This document shows positions 12,051 to 22,083 of a stretch of DNA of 64,000 nt, piece after piece. The first letter of the stretch is position 1; every line of letters starts with the position of its first letter. Made by a program: the position numbers and the translations under genes. The stretch covers positions 47,847,501 through 47,911,500 of the forward strand of contig NC_090990.1 of assembly GCF_041146395.1 (NCBI RefSeq), given 5' to 3'. The DNA is from Eulemur rufifrons. Its lineage: Eukaryota > Chordata > Mammalia > Primates > Lemuridae. The notes under the pieces were generated by a model. The model had not been told where the DNA came from. It saw nothing but the letters and a program-made list of their open reading frames with translations, and made no database searches.

Positions 12051-12389
12051 GCCGGGCGCGGTGGCTCACACCTGTAATCCTAGCACTCTGGGAGGCCGAG
12101 GCGGGCGGATTGTTTGAGCTCAGGAGTTCGAGACCAGCCTGAACAAGAGCGAGACCCCGTCTCTACTAAAAATGGAAAGAAATAATATGGACAGCTAAAA
12201 ATATATATAGAAAAAATTAGCCGGGCGTGGTGGTGCATGCCTGTAGTCCCAACTACTCGGGAGGCTGAGACAGGAGGATCGCTTGAGCCCAGGAGTTTGA
12301 GGTTGCTGTGAGCTAGGCTGACGCCATGGCACTCACTCTAGCCTGGGCAACAGAGTGAGACTCTGTCTCAAAAAAAATAAATAAAAAAT
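12051..12389 (+). mobile_element. Lemur-type Alu SINE inside L2
   Basis: The full element begins with GCCGGGCGCGG and has the extended linker and a mixed A/T tail. The TSD AAATCGTAAGTCAG at 12037-12050 pairs with AAATCATAAGTCAG at 12390-12403, one transition apart. The L2 phrase 'CATAAGTCAGATCAT' is restored by excision. Confidence 0.96.
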
Positions 12390-12478
12390 AAATCATAAGT
12401 CAGATCATATCATTCCTCAGCTCAAAACACTCCAAAGTCTTCCCATTTCATTCAGAAAAAATCTATAGTTCTCACTAA
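12390..12478 (+). repeat. L2/CR1-type LINE, last piece before L1
   Basis: 'AAGTCAGATCATATCATTCCTCAGCTC' and 'CCAAAGTCTTCCCATTTCATTCAG' continue the LINE until L1 sequence starts at about 12479. Confidence 0.75.
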
Positions 12479-13256
12479 AAGAAATTTTAAAAGATTAAAT
12501 AAATGAAAAGACATCACATGTTCATGGATCAAAGGATTTAATATTGTTAAGGATTTCAATATTACCCAAATTGATCTATAGATTGAACTCAATTCCTATC
12601 AAAATTACAGTTGGTCTTTTTTAAACAGAAACTGACAAGCTTATTGCAGAATGCATAAGGAAATGAGGTTTCAAGGAACTCAGAATAGTCAAAACAATTT
12701 AAAAAAAAAAGAACAGAGTTGGAGGAATCATACTTCCTGATTTCAAATTTACTATAAAGTTTCATTTAATCAAGACAGTACAGTACTGGCCTAAGAATAG
12801 ACATCTAGACCAATGGTATAGACTTGAGAATCCAAAAATAAATATATGGTCAATTGATTTTACACAAGTGTGACAAGATAATTCAATGGGGAAAGAGTAG
12901 TATTTTTAATAATTAGTACGAGGACAAGATATTCACATGCAAAAGAATGGAGTTCATCTCCTACCTTGATAAATTAGACTTCCTCAAGAGTGCTCTTTGA
13001 AAGACATTGTTTTTTCCCCCCCCCTCCCTTTGGTATAAAGAGTATTTTTTTTTTTGAAAGACATTGTTAATGAATGAAAACACATAGACTAGGAGAAAAT
13101 ATCTGTAAATCACATATCTGATAAAGGACTTGTATTCAGAACATATAAAGAGCCCCTAAAAATGCAATAATACTGCACAACCCCATACGATAAATGAACA
13201 AAAGATTTAAACAGATGCTTCACCAAAGAAGGTATACAGATGGCAAATAAGCACAT
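12479..13256 (+). repeat. L1 ORF2 3' portion, left part
   Basis: Landmarks include 'ACATCACATGTTCATGGATC', 'TCAATATTACCCAAATTGATC', 'GAGTTGGAGGAATCATACTTCC', 'GTACAGTACTGGC' and 'GATGCTTCACCAAAGAAGG', the C-terminal ORF2 region of L1, with many stops. It continues at 13627 after a MaLR LTR. Confidence 0.9.
13012..13052. mobile_element. 41-bp micro-insertion with 16-bp TSD
   Basis: A C-rich and T-rich 41-bp segment interrupts the L1. It is bracketed by perfect 16-bp repeats TTTGAAAGACATTGTT at 12996-13011 and 13053-13068. Poly(T) at both edges leaves the orientation uncertain. If minus, the insert reads as a G-rich tract with an A tail, possibly the extreme end of an L1 3' UTR. Confidence 0.75.
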
Positions 13257-13626
13257 TGTGTTAGTTGCTAGGGCATCTATCCAAAATACCCCACACTGGG
13301 TGGCTTGAACAACAGAAATTTATTTCTCACAATTCTGGAGGCTAGAAGTCCAAGATCGAGGTGCCAACAAATTTGGCTTTCAGATAGTCACCTTCTTGCT
13401 GCCTCTTCACATAGTTGGCCCTCTGTGCATGTGCACCTCAGCATCCCTTCCTCCTCCCACAAGGACACCAGTCCTACTGGACTAGGGCCCCACCCTAATG
13501 GCCTAATTTTAACATAATCACCTCTTTAACGACCTTCTCTCCAATATAGAGATATTGGTATCTCCACATTGGGAGTCGGGACTTCAACATATGAATACTG
13601 GGGGAGACATAACTCAGCCCACAGTA
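13257..13626 (-). mobile_element. MaLR solo LTR (MST/MLT1 type), minus strand
   Basis: A 370-bp solo LTR of the non-autonomous ERVL-MaLR group. 'TGTGTTAGTTGCTAGGGCATC', 'CTGGGTGGCTTGAACAACAGAAATTTATT', 'CTGGAGGCTAGAAGTCC' and 'CATATGAATACTGGGGGAGACATAACTCAGCCC' follow the reverse complement of this family. The 5-bp TSD CACAT is at 13252-13256 and 13627-13631 and rejoins the L1 phrase 'AAGCACATGAAAAGGTGC'. The 70-codon frame inside it is not a gene. Confidence 0.93.
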
Positions 13627-14415
13627 CACATGAAAAGGTGCTCCATATAACTGGTAATTAGGGAAACACAAATTACTACCATAATGAAATACCACCTATT
13701 AGAATGACTAAAATGAAATGACCTACCATATCAAGTCTTGGTGAGACGAAAAGCAACTGGAACTCTCATACACTGCTGATAAGAACGTAAAATTGTACAA
13801 ACACTTCAGAAAACAGTTTTCCAGTTTCTTAATAAGTTAAAACATACACCTACCATATAACCCAGGCATTGAACTTCTAGGCATTCCAAGAGAAAGACTT
13901 GTACACTCATATTTATGGCAACTGTATCTGTAAGAGCCAAATGCCAGAAACAACCAAAGTGCTCATCTGCAGGTGAATAGACAAACAAATTGTAGCACAC
14001 CCTTCAATGGAAGACTACTCAGCAATAAGAAGGAACAAACTATTGATAGCACGTAACAGAATGGACAAATCTCAAAATAATTATACTGAGTGAACAAGGC
14101 CAGACTCCCCTCAAAAAGAGTACATACTGTATGATTCCACTTATATAAAATTCTAGAAAATGCTAACAATCTATAGGGACAAAAAGCAGATAGGTGGTTA
14201 CCTGGGGACAGAGGTGGAGGAGGTTGATGGGTTGGAAGGGATGAATTACAAAGGGGCATGAGGAAACTTTGGTGGGTAAGAGATATGTTCATAATTGACA
14301 TATATATGTTGATTGTGGTGATGGTTTCACAGGTGTATACCTACATCAAAATTTATCAAATTGTACACCTTAAACATACACAGCTTATTTTTTGTCAATT
14401 TTACCTAAAGAAAAC
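13627..14415 (+). repeat. L1 3' end, right part
   Basis: 'CATGAAAAGGTGCTCCATATAAC', 'AGCAACTGGAACTCTCATACACTGC', 'GGAAGACTACTCAGCAATAAGAAGG', 'GATTCCACTTATATAAAATTC' and 'TTGTACACCTTAAACATACACAGC' lead to the L1 3' UTR end. A TCAA microsatellite follows at 14416-14440. The 112-codon minus-strand frame at 13963-14301 is antisense L1. Confidence 0.9.
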
Positions 14416-14440
14416 CATCAATCAATCAATCAATCAATCT
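14416..14440. repeat. (TCAA)n microsatellite at L1 tail
   Basis: About five tandem TCAA units sit where the L1 poly(A) tail is expected, consistent with tail-derived microsatellite growth. Confidence 0.85.
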
Positions 14441-14459
14441 GTCCCAAAGAACAAGTCAT

Positions 14460-14994
14460 TCTGATATTGTATTAATGGCCTCCCAAATACTTAACCTAAA
14501 TCACCTCTTCCCATGCCAATCCATTCTTCACTCTGTCCCTAGAATTAACTTTTTAAAACATATGACATTTCCATAACTTCTTCTTAAAAACTTCCATTGT
14601 TCCTCACAGAATATAGTTCATAAAGACACTTGCCTTAATCTAATCTCAACCTACTTTCTAGGCTCAGCTCTGCCTGGTCCCCTTCAGACTTTTCTACACT
14701 CCTGCTATTACATTCCTCACTTAGTCTTTAAACATTCAGTTTCTTCTGCTTAGAATGCTCTCACCCTTCCATGAACTGCCCCAACTCCTCAGCCTGGAGA
14801 ATTCCTATTCAACCTTCAAGACCCTGTTCAAATTGTGCAGCCTTTGTGAAGCCTTTCCCATTTCCTCCAGCCATTCTGTCTCTCCTCGTTGTTTTCATGA
14901 CTCTTTGTACCTCCTTTTTATTTTACAGCTTTGTATTGTAAAGTTTGTTGTTTGTTTTTATATCTCTCTTCCTTCTCAAAGAAAAGATTGTCTC
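14460..14994 (+). repeat. L2 3' region, second copy
   Basis: 'TTCTTCTGCTTAGAATGCTCTCACCCTTCC', 'CCTATTCAACCTTCAAGACCCTG' and 'GTGAAGCCTTTCCC' are L2 3' UTR phrases. The copy is split by the Alu at 14995 and finishes at 15341-15430. It may or may not be the same insertion as the L2 left of the L1. Confidence 0.8.
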
Positions 14995-15334
14995 GGCTGG
15001 GCGCGGTAGCTCACGCCTGTAATCCTAGCACTCTGGGAGGCCAAAGCGGGAGGATCGCTCAAGGTCAGGAGTTCCAGACCAGCCTGAGCAAGAGCGAGAC
15101 CCCCGTCTCTACTAAAAATAGAAAGAAATTAGCTGGACAACTAAAAATATATGGAAAAAAATTAGCCGGGCATGGTGGCGCATGCCTGTAGTCCCAGCTA
15201 CTCAGGAGGCTGAGGCAGGAGGATCGCTTAAGCCCAGGAGTTTGAGGTTGCTGTGAGCGAGGCTAATGCCCCGGCACTCTAGCCCAGGCAATAGAGCAAG
15301 ATTCTGTCTCAAAAAAAAAAAAAAGAAAGAAAGG
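14995..15334 (+). mobile_element. Lemur-type Alu SINE, AGCTGG linker variant
   Basis: The full element carries GAAATTAGCTGGACAACTA in the linker where most young copies here read GAAATTATATGGACAGCTA. A perfect 16-bp TSD AAGAAAAGATTGTCTC is at 14979-14994 and 15335-15350. It shares the linker variant with the Alu at 63564. Confidence 0.96.
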
Positions 15335-15430
15335 AAGAAAAGATTGTCTCTTAGCATCCCCAGAGCTTAGCACAGTACCTGTCATACAGCACTCATTCAG
15401 TAAACGTTAGTTAAACAAATGAATGAAAGC
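15335..15430 (+). repeat. L2 terminus
   Basis: 'GATTGTCTCTTAGCATCCCCAGAGCTTAGCACAG' and 'TTCAGTAAACGTTAGTTAAACAAATGAATG' finish the L2 copy split by the Alu. Confidence 0.85.
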
Positions 15431-16479
15431 ACAGTGATGCTCATTAACAGTTTTAATATATTTTATGATGTTTCAAAAAATATTTTTAATAATAAAGCAA
15501 TCAGTTTTATTAACAATAAGGTACTTGGAAAATCTCTTAAAATAAGCACATAAATATTCTAGGCTTATAATGAAAATCATGTTCATAAAACTGTAAGATA
15601 AAATGATTTTGTGCTATATTTAGGGCTTATCCACAATCCAACTTATTTTGGTCAAAAACTTGCCAAAGAAATTTAGAATATCACCTAATAAGAAAAGCTG
15701 GAAAGAAAGATGTGGCTCATTCATCCTTGAGACTAAAGGGTATATTCTCATTTTGACGTTCAACGATTTATATATTCAACTCCCATTAATGCTAATGGGA
15801 ATTGTGCACATAAATTCTCACAAACTGAGATGAGAACACATTCCTAAACGTGCATACCAGGAATACATGCAGAAACTATAATTTCAAAGCCTAAGAAACT
15901 GAGTCCATAATTAAAAGGTGTGGATCTCTCAATGGCAGCAGATTGAGTTGCTAACACACTTACAGGCTCCATTCATTACAATGTATCTACAGTCTTCCAG
16001 TCTCTGCCAGTCCTGGAAGGCAGCAGATGCTGGTGAGCCGCAGACTGCCTCGTCCAGGGGAAAGATCACTGGGAGAAGGTAGAGAACTGTCAGGGAAATA
16101 GAAAACTTGCCAAAGATCCCTTTGCCTCTTGCTCCTGCCACCTTGGCCCTTTCATTTGACAGTTACATCTGCTTAGAAAAGGATTTCTGAGTCTAAAAAA
16201 CTTTGAATGAAAGCCAAATAATCTGCTCTGTAAGAAGCTATTTGGAAAGTTGACTTACTCATAATACAGGACAGAAATGCTCTGCTTGAGAGAATCAACT
16301 AGTATTTCTGAAAATCCAAATCTCCTCTAAAGGTAATACGAATACATGATTTCACATAACACATGATTATAATCACTGAGTCTTTATAGACTCATTCCAA
16401 TTTCAACAGGTTATTTTTAATATTCTTGTAAAAAATTTACTTCCAAGTTTAATCCTACCAGAAATGGTAAGATTCTATA
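15431..16479. other. Unique DNA, nothing recognised
   Basis: About 1 kb of AT-rich DNA without recognised repeats or genes. Minus-strand frames of 70 and 86 codons at 15929-16141 and 16417-16677 lack family resemblance, and the second overlaps a MIR. Confidence 0.5.
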
Positions 16480-16710
16480 TTGAAAGTAGCCTAGTGAAGA
16501 AGCACATTGAATTTGTAATTCAAAGATATGGATTAAAGTTTCACTGGACACAAAATCTCTCTGAGCCACAATTTCCTCTATTGGAAAATGAGAAGTGATA
16601 ATCCTTGCCTCATCTCTTAGGGTTATTACAAAGCTTAAATTAGAAATTGAAATGAAAGCATTTGAAAATACAAACATCAGTTCCTGTGCTCAATAATAAA
16701 TATTTTTAGA
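16480..16710 (+). repeat. MIR SINE
   Basis: 'CTCTCTGAGCCACAATTTCCTCTATTGG', 'CCTTGCCTCATCTCTTAGGGTTATTAC' and 'GTGCTCAATAATAAATATTT' follow MIR from core to tail. The head is diverged. The short gap 16711-17039 has no clear element. Confidence 0.8.
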
Positions 16711-17039
16711 ATTAAATATGTATGTTACCCCCCAAAAAATCTTCAGAAATGGCCTCTTTTGCTGTAAAACAACCTAACCCCTAACAGAGAGTCTTTTTCA
16801 TAATTCCATCTCCTCTCCCCAACACCCTCAACTAGCCAAGCATCAATTCTAATAACGAGTACCTTATTTCACCTAAGTCTACTCTAAAACTGAAGCAGTT
16901 TCCAACAGTAGAGGAAGAGCAAAAAATTCACATTCGAGTCATGTGACTTCATTCTAGTCCCATTCTAATACCAGTAACAACCACGTGCCAAACACTGTCC
17001 TAGGAGCTGGAGCTACTCCACTCAATGAGTTTCAGCTTC

Positions 17040-17840
17040 AGCCTCAAGGAAGTCATCCCTGATGCACCCTTGCCATCACCACCCACATTCAAACCAACAC
17101 CAACACCTGTAAGTTCTACCTAGAATTCATCTACTTGCCTCCATCTCCACTGCCTCTACCCTGGTCCAAGATAGCATCATTTCATCATCTCTTACATAGA
17201 CTACTACCATAACCTGTCGACTAGATTATTCTCATTCCACTCCTGGCCCTTCCAGTAATGTTTTCAGAATTCTTATCTGGCCTTGTCACTCCCTCGTGCT
17301 TAAAATACTTAATGACTTCCAATTGTTCTAAAGATAAAGAGCAACTTCTGTAAGAGCCTGAATGATCTGGCCCTACTTACTTCTCAAGCTTCATTGACTC
17401 CTTTCCTCTCTGTGCTTCAGCCACACTGCCTTCTTTTACCATCGTTGTAAGTGCCATGGATCCTCCTACTACCACAGGGCCTTTTAACATGCTGTTCTCT
17501 CTGCCTCTTCACCTAATTAACTTCTTCTCTTCTAAGCTCAATCGTTACTTTCCTAATTAACACCTTCTCTTCTTAGCTCAATCATTACTTCCTAAAAAAG
17601 CCTTTCCTGTTCTCCCTCATTTGGTCAAATCCCCCTTGATATGTTTTCTTAGCACCAGGAACATCTCTTTAGCACTTAGCACTCATTATTTGATTATTGT
17701 CTATCTCCTCCAATGATGCTCGCTGAGAACAAGGGTTGTGCTTGTTTTTGTTCACAACCATTTATTCTCAGCACCTATCATAGTGCCTGGCACATGGTAG
17801 CTGATCAATTAATAGTTATTAAGTAAATCAATACATAAAT
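17040..17840 (+). repeat. L2 3' region, long copy
   Basis: A nearly continuous L2 3' end is visible: 'TGGTCCAAGATAGCATCATTTCATC', 'CTTGTCACTCCCTCGTGC', 'TGATCTGGCCCTACTTACTTCTC', 'CACAGGGCCTTTTAACATGCTGTTC' and 'CATAGTGCCTGGCACATGGTAG'. It includes a 40-bp internal tandem duplication at 17512-17591. Confidence 0.88.
17512..17591. repeat. 40-bp imperfect tandem duplication within L2
   Basis: Two units of 40 bp (17512-17551 and 17552-17591) both start CCTAATTAAC and contain AGCTCAATC. They differ at about five positions. L2 normally has one such segment, so the duplication happened locally after insertion and is old. Confidence 0.9.
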
Positions 17841-17899
17841 CAACATTCTAGTAATAGATAAGGCAAGTCTAGTCAGCAGGCAATTAGATCTCAGTAAAT

Positions 17900-18020
17900 G
17901 ATAATCTCTGAGAGGGCAGGGATTTTTGTCTCTTTTATTTATGGATATATTCTCAGTGCTCAGAATAGTGCTTGGCACATAATAGGCATTCAACAAATAT
18001 TTCTTGAATGAATGGAGAAA
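17900..18020 (+). repeat. Another L2 terminus
   Basis: 'GAGAGGGCAGGGATTTTTGTC', 'AGAATAGTGCTTGGCACATAATAGGC' and 'CAACAAATATTTCTTGAATGAATGG' form a second L2 3' end in the same orientation, 60 bp after the first. Confidence 0.82.
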
Positions 18021-18139
18021 TAAAATATAGATAAGCTCAAGGAGTGATGATAGCACATATCAAGGCTTACTAGGTGTTCTTTGATTTATTTCATTTATTT
18101 GTTGTCTACTTGATTAGGAGAATTCCCTAAAGCCCTAAA

Positions 18140-18290
18140 CACCACTTTCTTGTTGGGTTATCTTGGGAAGTTACATAATCTCTCTGAGATTCTGTAATTC
18201 TGAAAACTCTAAAATTTTGTTTCCTCTTTCCAAAAATGAAGATAGTGCCATCTGTTCCGGGTTCCACGCGGGATTAGTGTAAGAATCAAA
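18140..18290 (+). repeat. MIR SINE, left part
   Basis: 'TTGGGTTATCTTGGGAAGTTACATAATCTCTCTGAG' and 'TTTCCTCTTTCCAAAAATGAAGATAG' are MIR. The element is broken at 18290 by an L1 and resumes at 19628 ('AATCAAAGGAGATGATGTAAGC'). Confidence 0.8.
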
Positions 18291-19627
18291 TATCGCAACA
18301 ACAAGAAAAAAATCCAAATTAAAAATGGGCAAATAATCTGAACAGACATTTCTCAAAAAAAGACATACAAATGGTAGAAAAATATATGAAGAAATGCTCA
18401 CCATCACTAATCACCAAGGAAATGCAAATCAAAACCACAATGAGGATTATCAAAAAAACAAAAAATAACAAATGTTGATGAGAATGTGCAGAAAAGGGAA
18501 CCCTTATACACTGTTAATGGGAATGTAAACTAGTACAGCCACTCTGGAGTGGCTGGAGTATGGAGGTTTCTCATGAAACTACAAATAGAACTATCAAAAG
18601 ATCCAGCAATCCTAGTACTGGGCATTTATCCAAAGGAAAGGAAATCAGTATATTGAGGAGATAGCTGCGCTTCATGTTTATTGCAGTATTATTCACAATA
18701 GCCACAATATAGAATAAAGCCAGGTGTTCAACAACAGATGAATGGATAAAGAAAATATGATCTATATACACAAATGGAATACTATTCTCCCTAAAAAAGA
18801 ATGAAATCCTATCATTTGTGTCAACATGGATGGAACTGAAGGACATTATGTTAAGTGAAATAAGCCAAGAACAGAAAGATAAATACCACATATTCTCAGT
18901 CACATTCAGAAGCTAAAGAAATATGATTTCATGGGCCGGGCTCGGTGGCTCACGCCTGTAATCCTAGCACTCTGGGAGGCCGAGGTGGGCGGATCGTTTG
19001 AGCTCAGGAGTTCGAGACCAGCCTGAGCAAGAGCGAGACCCCATCTCTACTAAAAATAGAAAGAAATTATATGGACAGCTAAAAAATATATAGAGAGAGA
19101 AAAAATTAGCCGGGCATGGTGGTGCATGCCTGTAGTCCCAGCTACTCGGGAGGCTGAGACAGGAGGATCGCTTGAACTCAGGAGTTTGAGGTTGCTGTGA
19201 GCTAGGCTGACGCCACGGCACTCACTCTAGCCTGGGCAACAGAGTGAGACTCTGTCTCAAAAAAAAAAAAAATATGATTTCATGGAAGTGAAAAGTAGAA
19301 CAGAGGTTACTAGAGGCTGGGAAGGGTTGGGGAAAAAGGGGAATAGGGAGAGATTTGAGAAAGGATACAAAATTACACTTAGATAGGAGGAATAAGTTCT
19401 AGTGTTCTAAACCACTAAAGGATGACCACAGTTAATAATATATTATATATTTTCAAATAGCTAGAAGAGAGGACATTGAATGTTCCTAACACAAAGAAAT
19501 GATAAACACATGAGATGATGGATATGCTATTTAATAATTAATCTAATCACTATACATTTTATGTATCAAAACACCACCATGTACCACATAAATATGTACA
19601 ATCATTATGTATCCACTAAAAAAAAAA
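18291..19627 (+). mobile_element. 5'-truncated L1 insertion inside MIR
   Basis: Landmarks are 'CAACAAGAAAAAAATCCAAATTAAAAATGGGC', 'ATGCAAATCAAAACCACAATGAG', 'ACTCTGGAGTGGC', 'GGAATACTATTCTCCC', 'ATGTTAAGTGAAATAAGCCAAG' and a final A run, the 3' end of ORF2 plus the UTR. A 10-bp TSD AAGAATCAAA is at 18281-18290 and 19628-19637. The ORF2 frame is broken. An Alu splits it at 18934-19270. Confidence 0.94.
18934..19270 (+). mobile_element. Lemur-type Alu SINE inside L1
   Basis: The full element begins GGCCGGGCTCGG and its long linker carries an added AGAGAG. A perfect 15-bp TSD AAATATGATTTCATG is at 18919-18933 and 19271-19285. It is the youngest of three nested layers (MIR, L1, Alu). Confidence 0.96.
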
Positions 19628-19670
19628 AAGAATCAAAGGAGATGATGTAAGCTATAAAGGACCATATAAT
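19628..19670 (+). repeat. MIR SINE, right part
   Basis: 'GAATCAAAGGAGATGATGTAAGCTATAAAGG' completes the MIR tail (consensus GGATTAAATGAGATAATG...AAAG) interrupted at 18290. Confidence 0.7.
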
Positions 19671-19746
19671 TCAATAGACTCAAGCTAGTATCTTTTGAAT
19701 GCCTACTACATGGTAAGCACCAGGCTAGGAATTGAGCTTAAGAAGT

Positions 19747-19838
19747 TGGGGGGGGGGAGGCGGAGGGCAATATATGTAACCTAAACTTTTGTACCCCCAC
19801 AATATGCTGAAATAATAAATAAATAAATAAATAAATAA
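19747..19838 (+). mobile_element. 92-bp 5'-truncated L1 3' end
   Basis: A G-rich start, 'ATATGTAACCTAAACTTTTGTACCCCCAC', 'AATATGCTGAAATAAT' and a (AAAT)n tail resemble L1 3' termini of strepsirrhines. The TSD AAGAAGT is at 19740-19746 and 19839-19845. At 92 bp it keeps only the terminal UTR. Confidence 0.8.
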
Positions 19839-19859
19839 AAGAAGTGACAGGATTGTAAG

Positions 19860-21010
19860 TCCCTCTGTGATGGTCACCACATAAAAATTCCTAAAAGCTC
19901 ATGCTACTTCCTCTTCATTCCTTTCCTAGTTCTCTATTTTTGATCATTCATTATGACTATTCACATACTCTCTTACACTTTGAAATACAGGAACACTAGG
20001 AACTACAAGGCACAGAAAGAAATAGCCAAGGCAGGATAAAGTAGAACCTGACCAAGAGATTCAACAAATGTTTAAATGTAGAGGAAGGATGTGCAATGAG
20101 GCATCTGAAAATATTCCCAGGCTAAAGGACTAATGTTAAACATGGTTGTAGAGGGGTGCCACTGGATAGTTGGGGTCAAAAAACAAGTATTGCAAATTTG
20201 ATGAACAGCATTCTTTCCTGAATAAAATTACCTGGAGATATTAATTGGTTGCCAGAAAAGAGCATGGGAAGGATGGTGGATTACAGCACCATAGCTACAA
20301 AACACTCTGGAGTCATGATAGGGGTGTGCTCAGCATACTGAGGGCAATCATATTTTATGTTTGCCTACCCTAGGAAAACAGAAGTTCTTTCCCTACCCTC
20401 TCCATCACAGTCCACATGCAACTATCCATCATCTCTTCTGCCTCTAGTCATAATTATACTCCTCACTGGGGTCCAAAGCAAGGTCCTCCAGATAGTCTGT
20501 TGACACAAAAAACTATATTCAATGCTTTCCACGTAGAAGTAGTCTGTTTGCTGGGATGCGCTTCAAGGGGACCAGGCATGACTAAGGATTCTCTCATTTT
20601 CGTAATTCTGGCTTTCGTAACTTTCATTCACTACTTGAAGAGAAGTACACACATTTAATTATGGACTGATACTGAGAGGCTCTCATTCATGTAGGTCTAT
20701 CAATTAACTCTTAAAGGGAAAGCATGAAAATGTCTCCCTTTTTAAAATGTTTTAGCTCATATGTTTCCTTGATTCTGATAAGAAGAGCTCAAAATTTAAC
20801 ACTTTAAGGAGCCTCCAAAAATATGGCAGACTTTCCCCCCAAAAAAGTAGAATAGTTTTTACCAGATCTCTGAATCTAATGATTTTAAGAAAGTTTTCTG
20901 AAAAGAATCTTCCATGGTTTTCACAAGAAATGGGGCCTTTCTCCTCCTCTATTTGATGTGCATTTTTTCTGAAATACAGCTTGTCTTCTATAATATGCAA
21001 CTCTTGCACT
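19860..21010. other. Unique DNA, nothing recognised
   Basis: No gene or clear transposon seen. Frames of about 80 codons on both strands (20416-20658 plus, 20752-21009 minus) have no recognisable family and are left uncalled. Confidence 0.5.
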
Positions 21011-21027
21011 CCTATAAAACTGATGTA

Positions 21028-21189
21028 GGGCTGGGTACAGTGGCTGAGGTGGTCAGGGAGGATTGCTTGAGCCCAGGAGTTCGAGGTTACAGTGAGCTAT
21101 GATCATGCCACTGCACTCCAGCCTGGGTGATAGAGTGAGACTCAGTCTTTTAAAAAAAAAAAAAAAAGAAAGAAAAGTAAAAAAGAAAA
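21028..21189 (+). mobile_element. Alu monomer (FLAM-like), internally deleted
   Basis: GGGCTGGGTACAGTGGCTGAGG runs straight into 'GATTGCTTGAGCCCAGGAG' and 'CCACTGCACTCCAGCCTGGG', so the usual CCTGTAATCCCAGCACTTTGGG segment is missing. An A-rich tail follows. The 12-bp TSD AAAACTGATGTA is at 21016-21027 and 21190-21201. It is an old 7SL-derived monomer or a deleted Alu. Confidence 0.88.
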
Positions 21190-21201
21190 AAAACTGATGT
21201 A

Positions 21202-21864
21202 AAACAGTGGTGTGAAAACAATGCAAAAGCAAGGATGTCAATGAGAAATAAAAAGTGGTTTCAGAAGCTACAGAGTTTCAGGTCCTTAGCAAGAAGAGGA
21301 GCAGAGGGATTTATTTATAATGCGTAAGTATATTTTAGTTTGGGAAGTTAAAAATAAGTTGCACGTATCATCATTAAGCAAATCCTAAACAGCATATAAG
21401 ACTAAATCAAAATCATTGAGATTTTAGACTTGGTGTTATCAAATGAGGAATAAAACAGAAAATCTTAATAAGCCAATGTTTTAAAAAGCACAGAATCAAA
21501 ATAAACAGTAGCACAGTTCATAACTGCAAAAAAGAATCAAAAGAGTAAGTTGCCAAATGAACAGCCAGCCACTCAAAACAAACATACATGTGTTCCCAAT
21601 GCTGCGTGAATAACAACCTTTCTACTGCAACTGATGTATAACCAACAGCTGCATGTAATACAAATCATGTTCTCTAATTACTCTATCTCCATATATCCTA
21701 TTTGTATTGAGAGAATTCTCACCGTAAGAGAAATGCTTATGCATTACACCTGCTGGTCTCTATGCAGACTTCAACTGGGAAACTCCATCACACCTAAACT
21801 ACATTATCTTTTTGCCCTTCAAGAAACCTTCAATATAAGGAATAGGTGTAGTGATCATTAGAAT
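21202..21864. other. Unique DNA, nothing recognised
   Basis: About 660 bp of AT-rich DNA. A 75-codon plus-strand frame at 21634-21861 shows no family signal. Confidence 0.5.
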
Positions 21865-22055
21865 TCTGGGCCTATCACTTACTAGCTATGTGACCTTGGG
21901 AACTTCACTGAGTTTTCCTGAGTCTTGGTTTCCTCATCTATTCTATGGGGAGAGTGATTGATACTCCCGTAGGTTGGCTGCTAGAGTTAACTGAGTTGCC
22001 TTTAAACCCCTAAGGAAGAATGCTAAGAGCTCAATGAAAGGTAGCTATTATACAA
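21865..22055 (+). repeat. MIR SINE
   Basis: 'CACTTACTAGCTATGTGACCTTGGGAAC', 'GGTTTCCTCATCTATTCTATGGGG' and 'GGAAGAATGCTAAGAGCTCAATGAAAGG' follow MIR closely. Confidence 0.9.
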
Positions 22056-22083
22056 GTGGTTTCATACATTAAAAGCTGGGTCA

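Noticed and set aside
13963..14301. 112-codon minus-strand frame
   Set aside because: It lies antisense across the L1 3' end and has no independent support.
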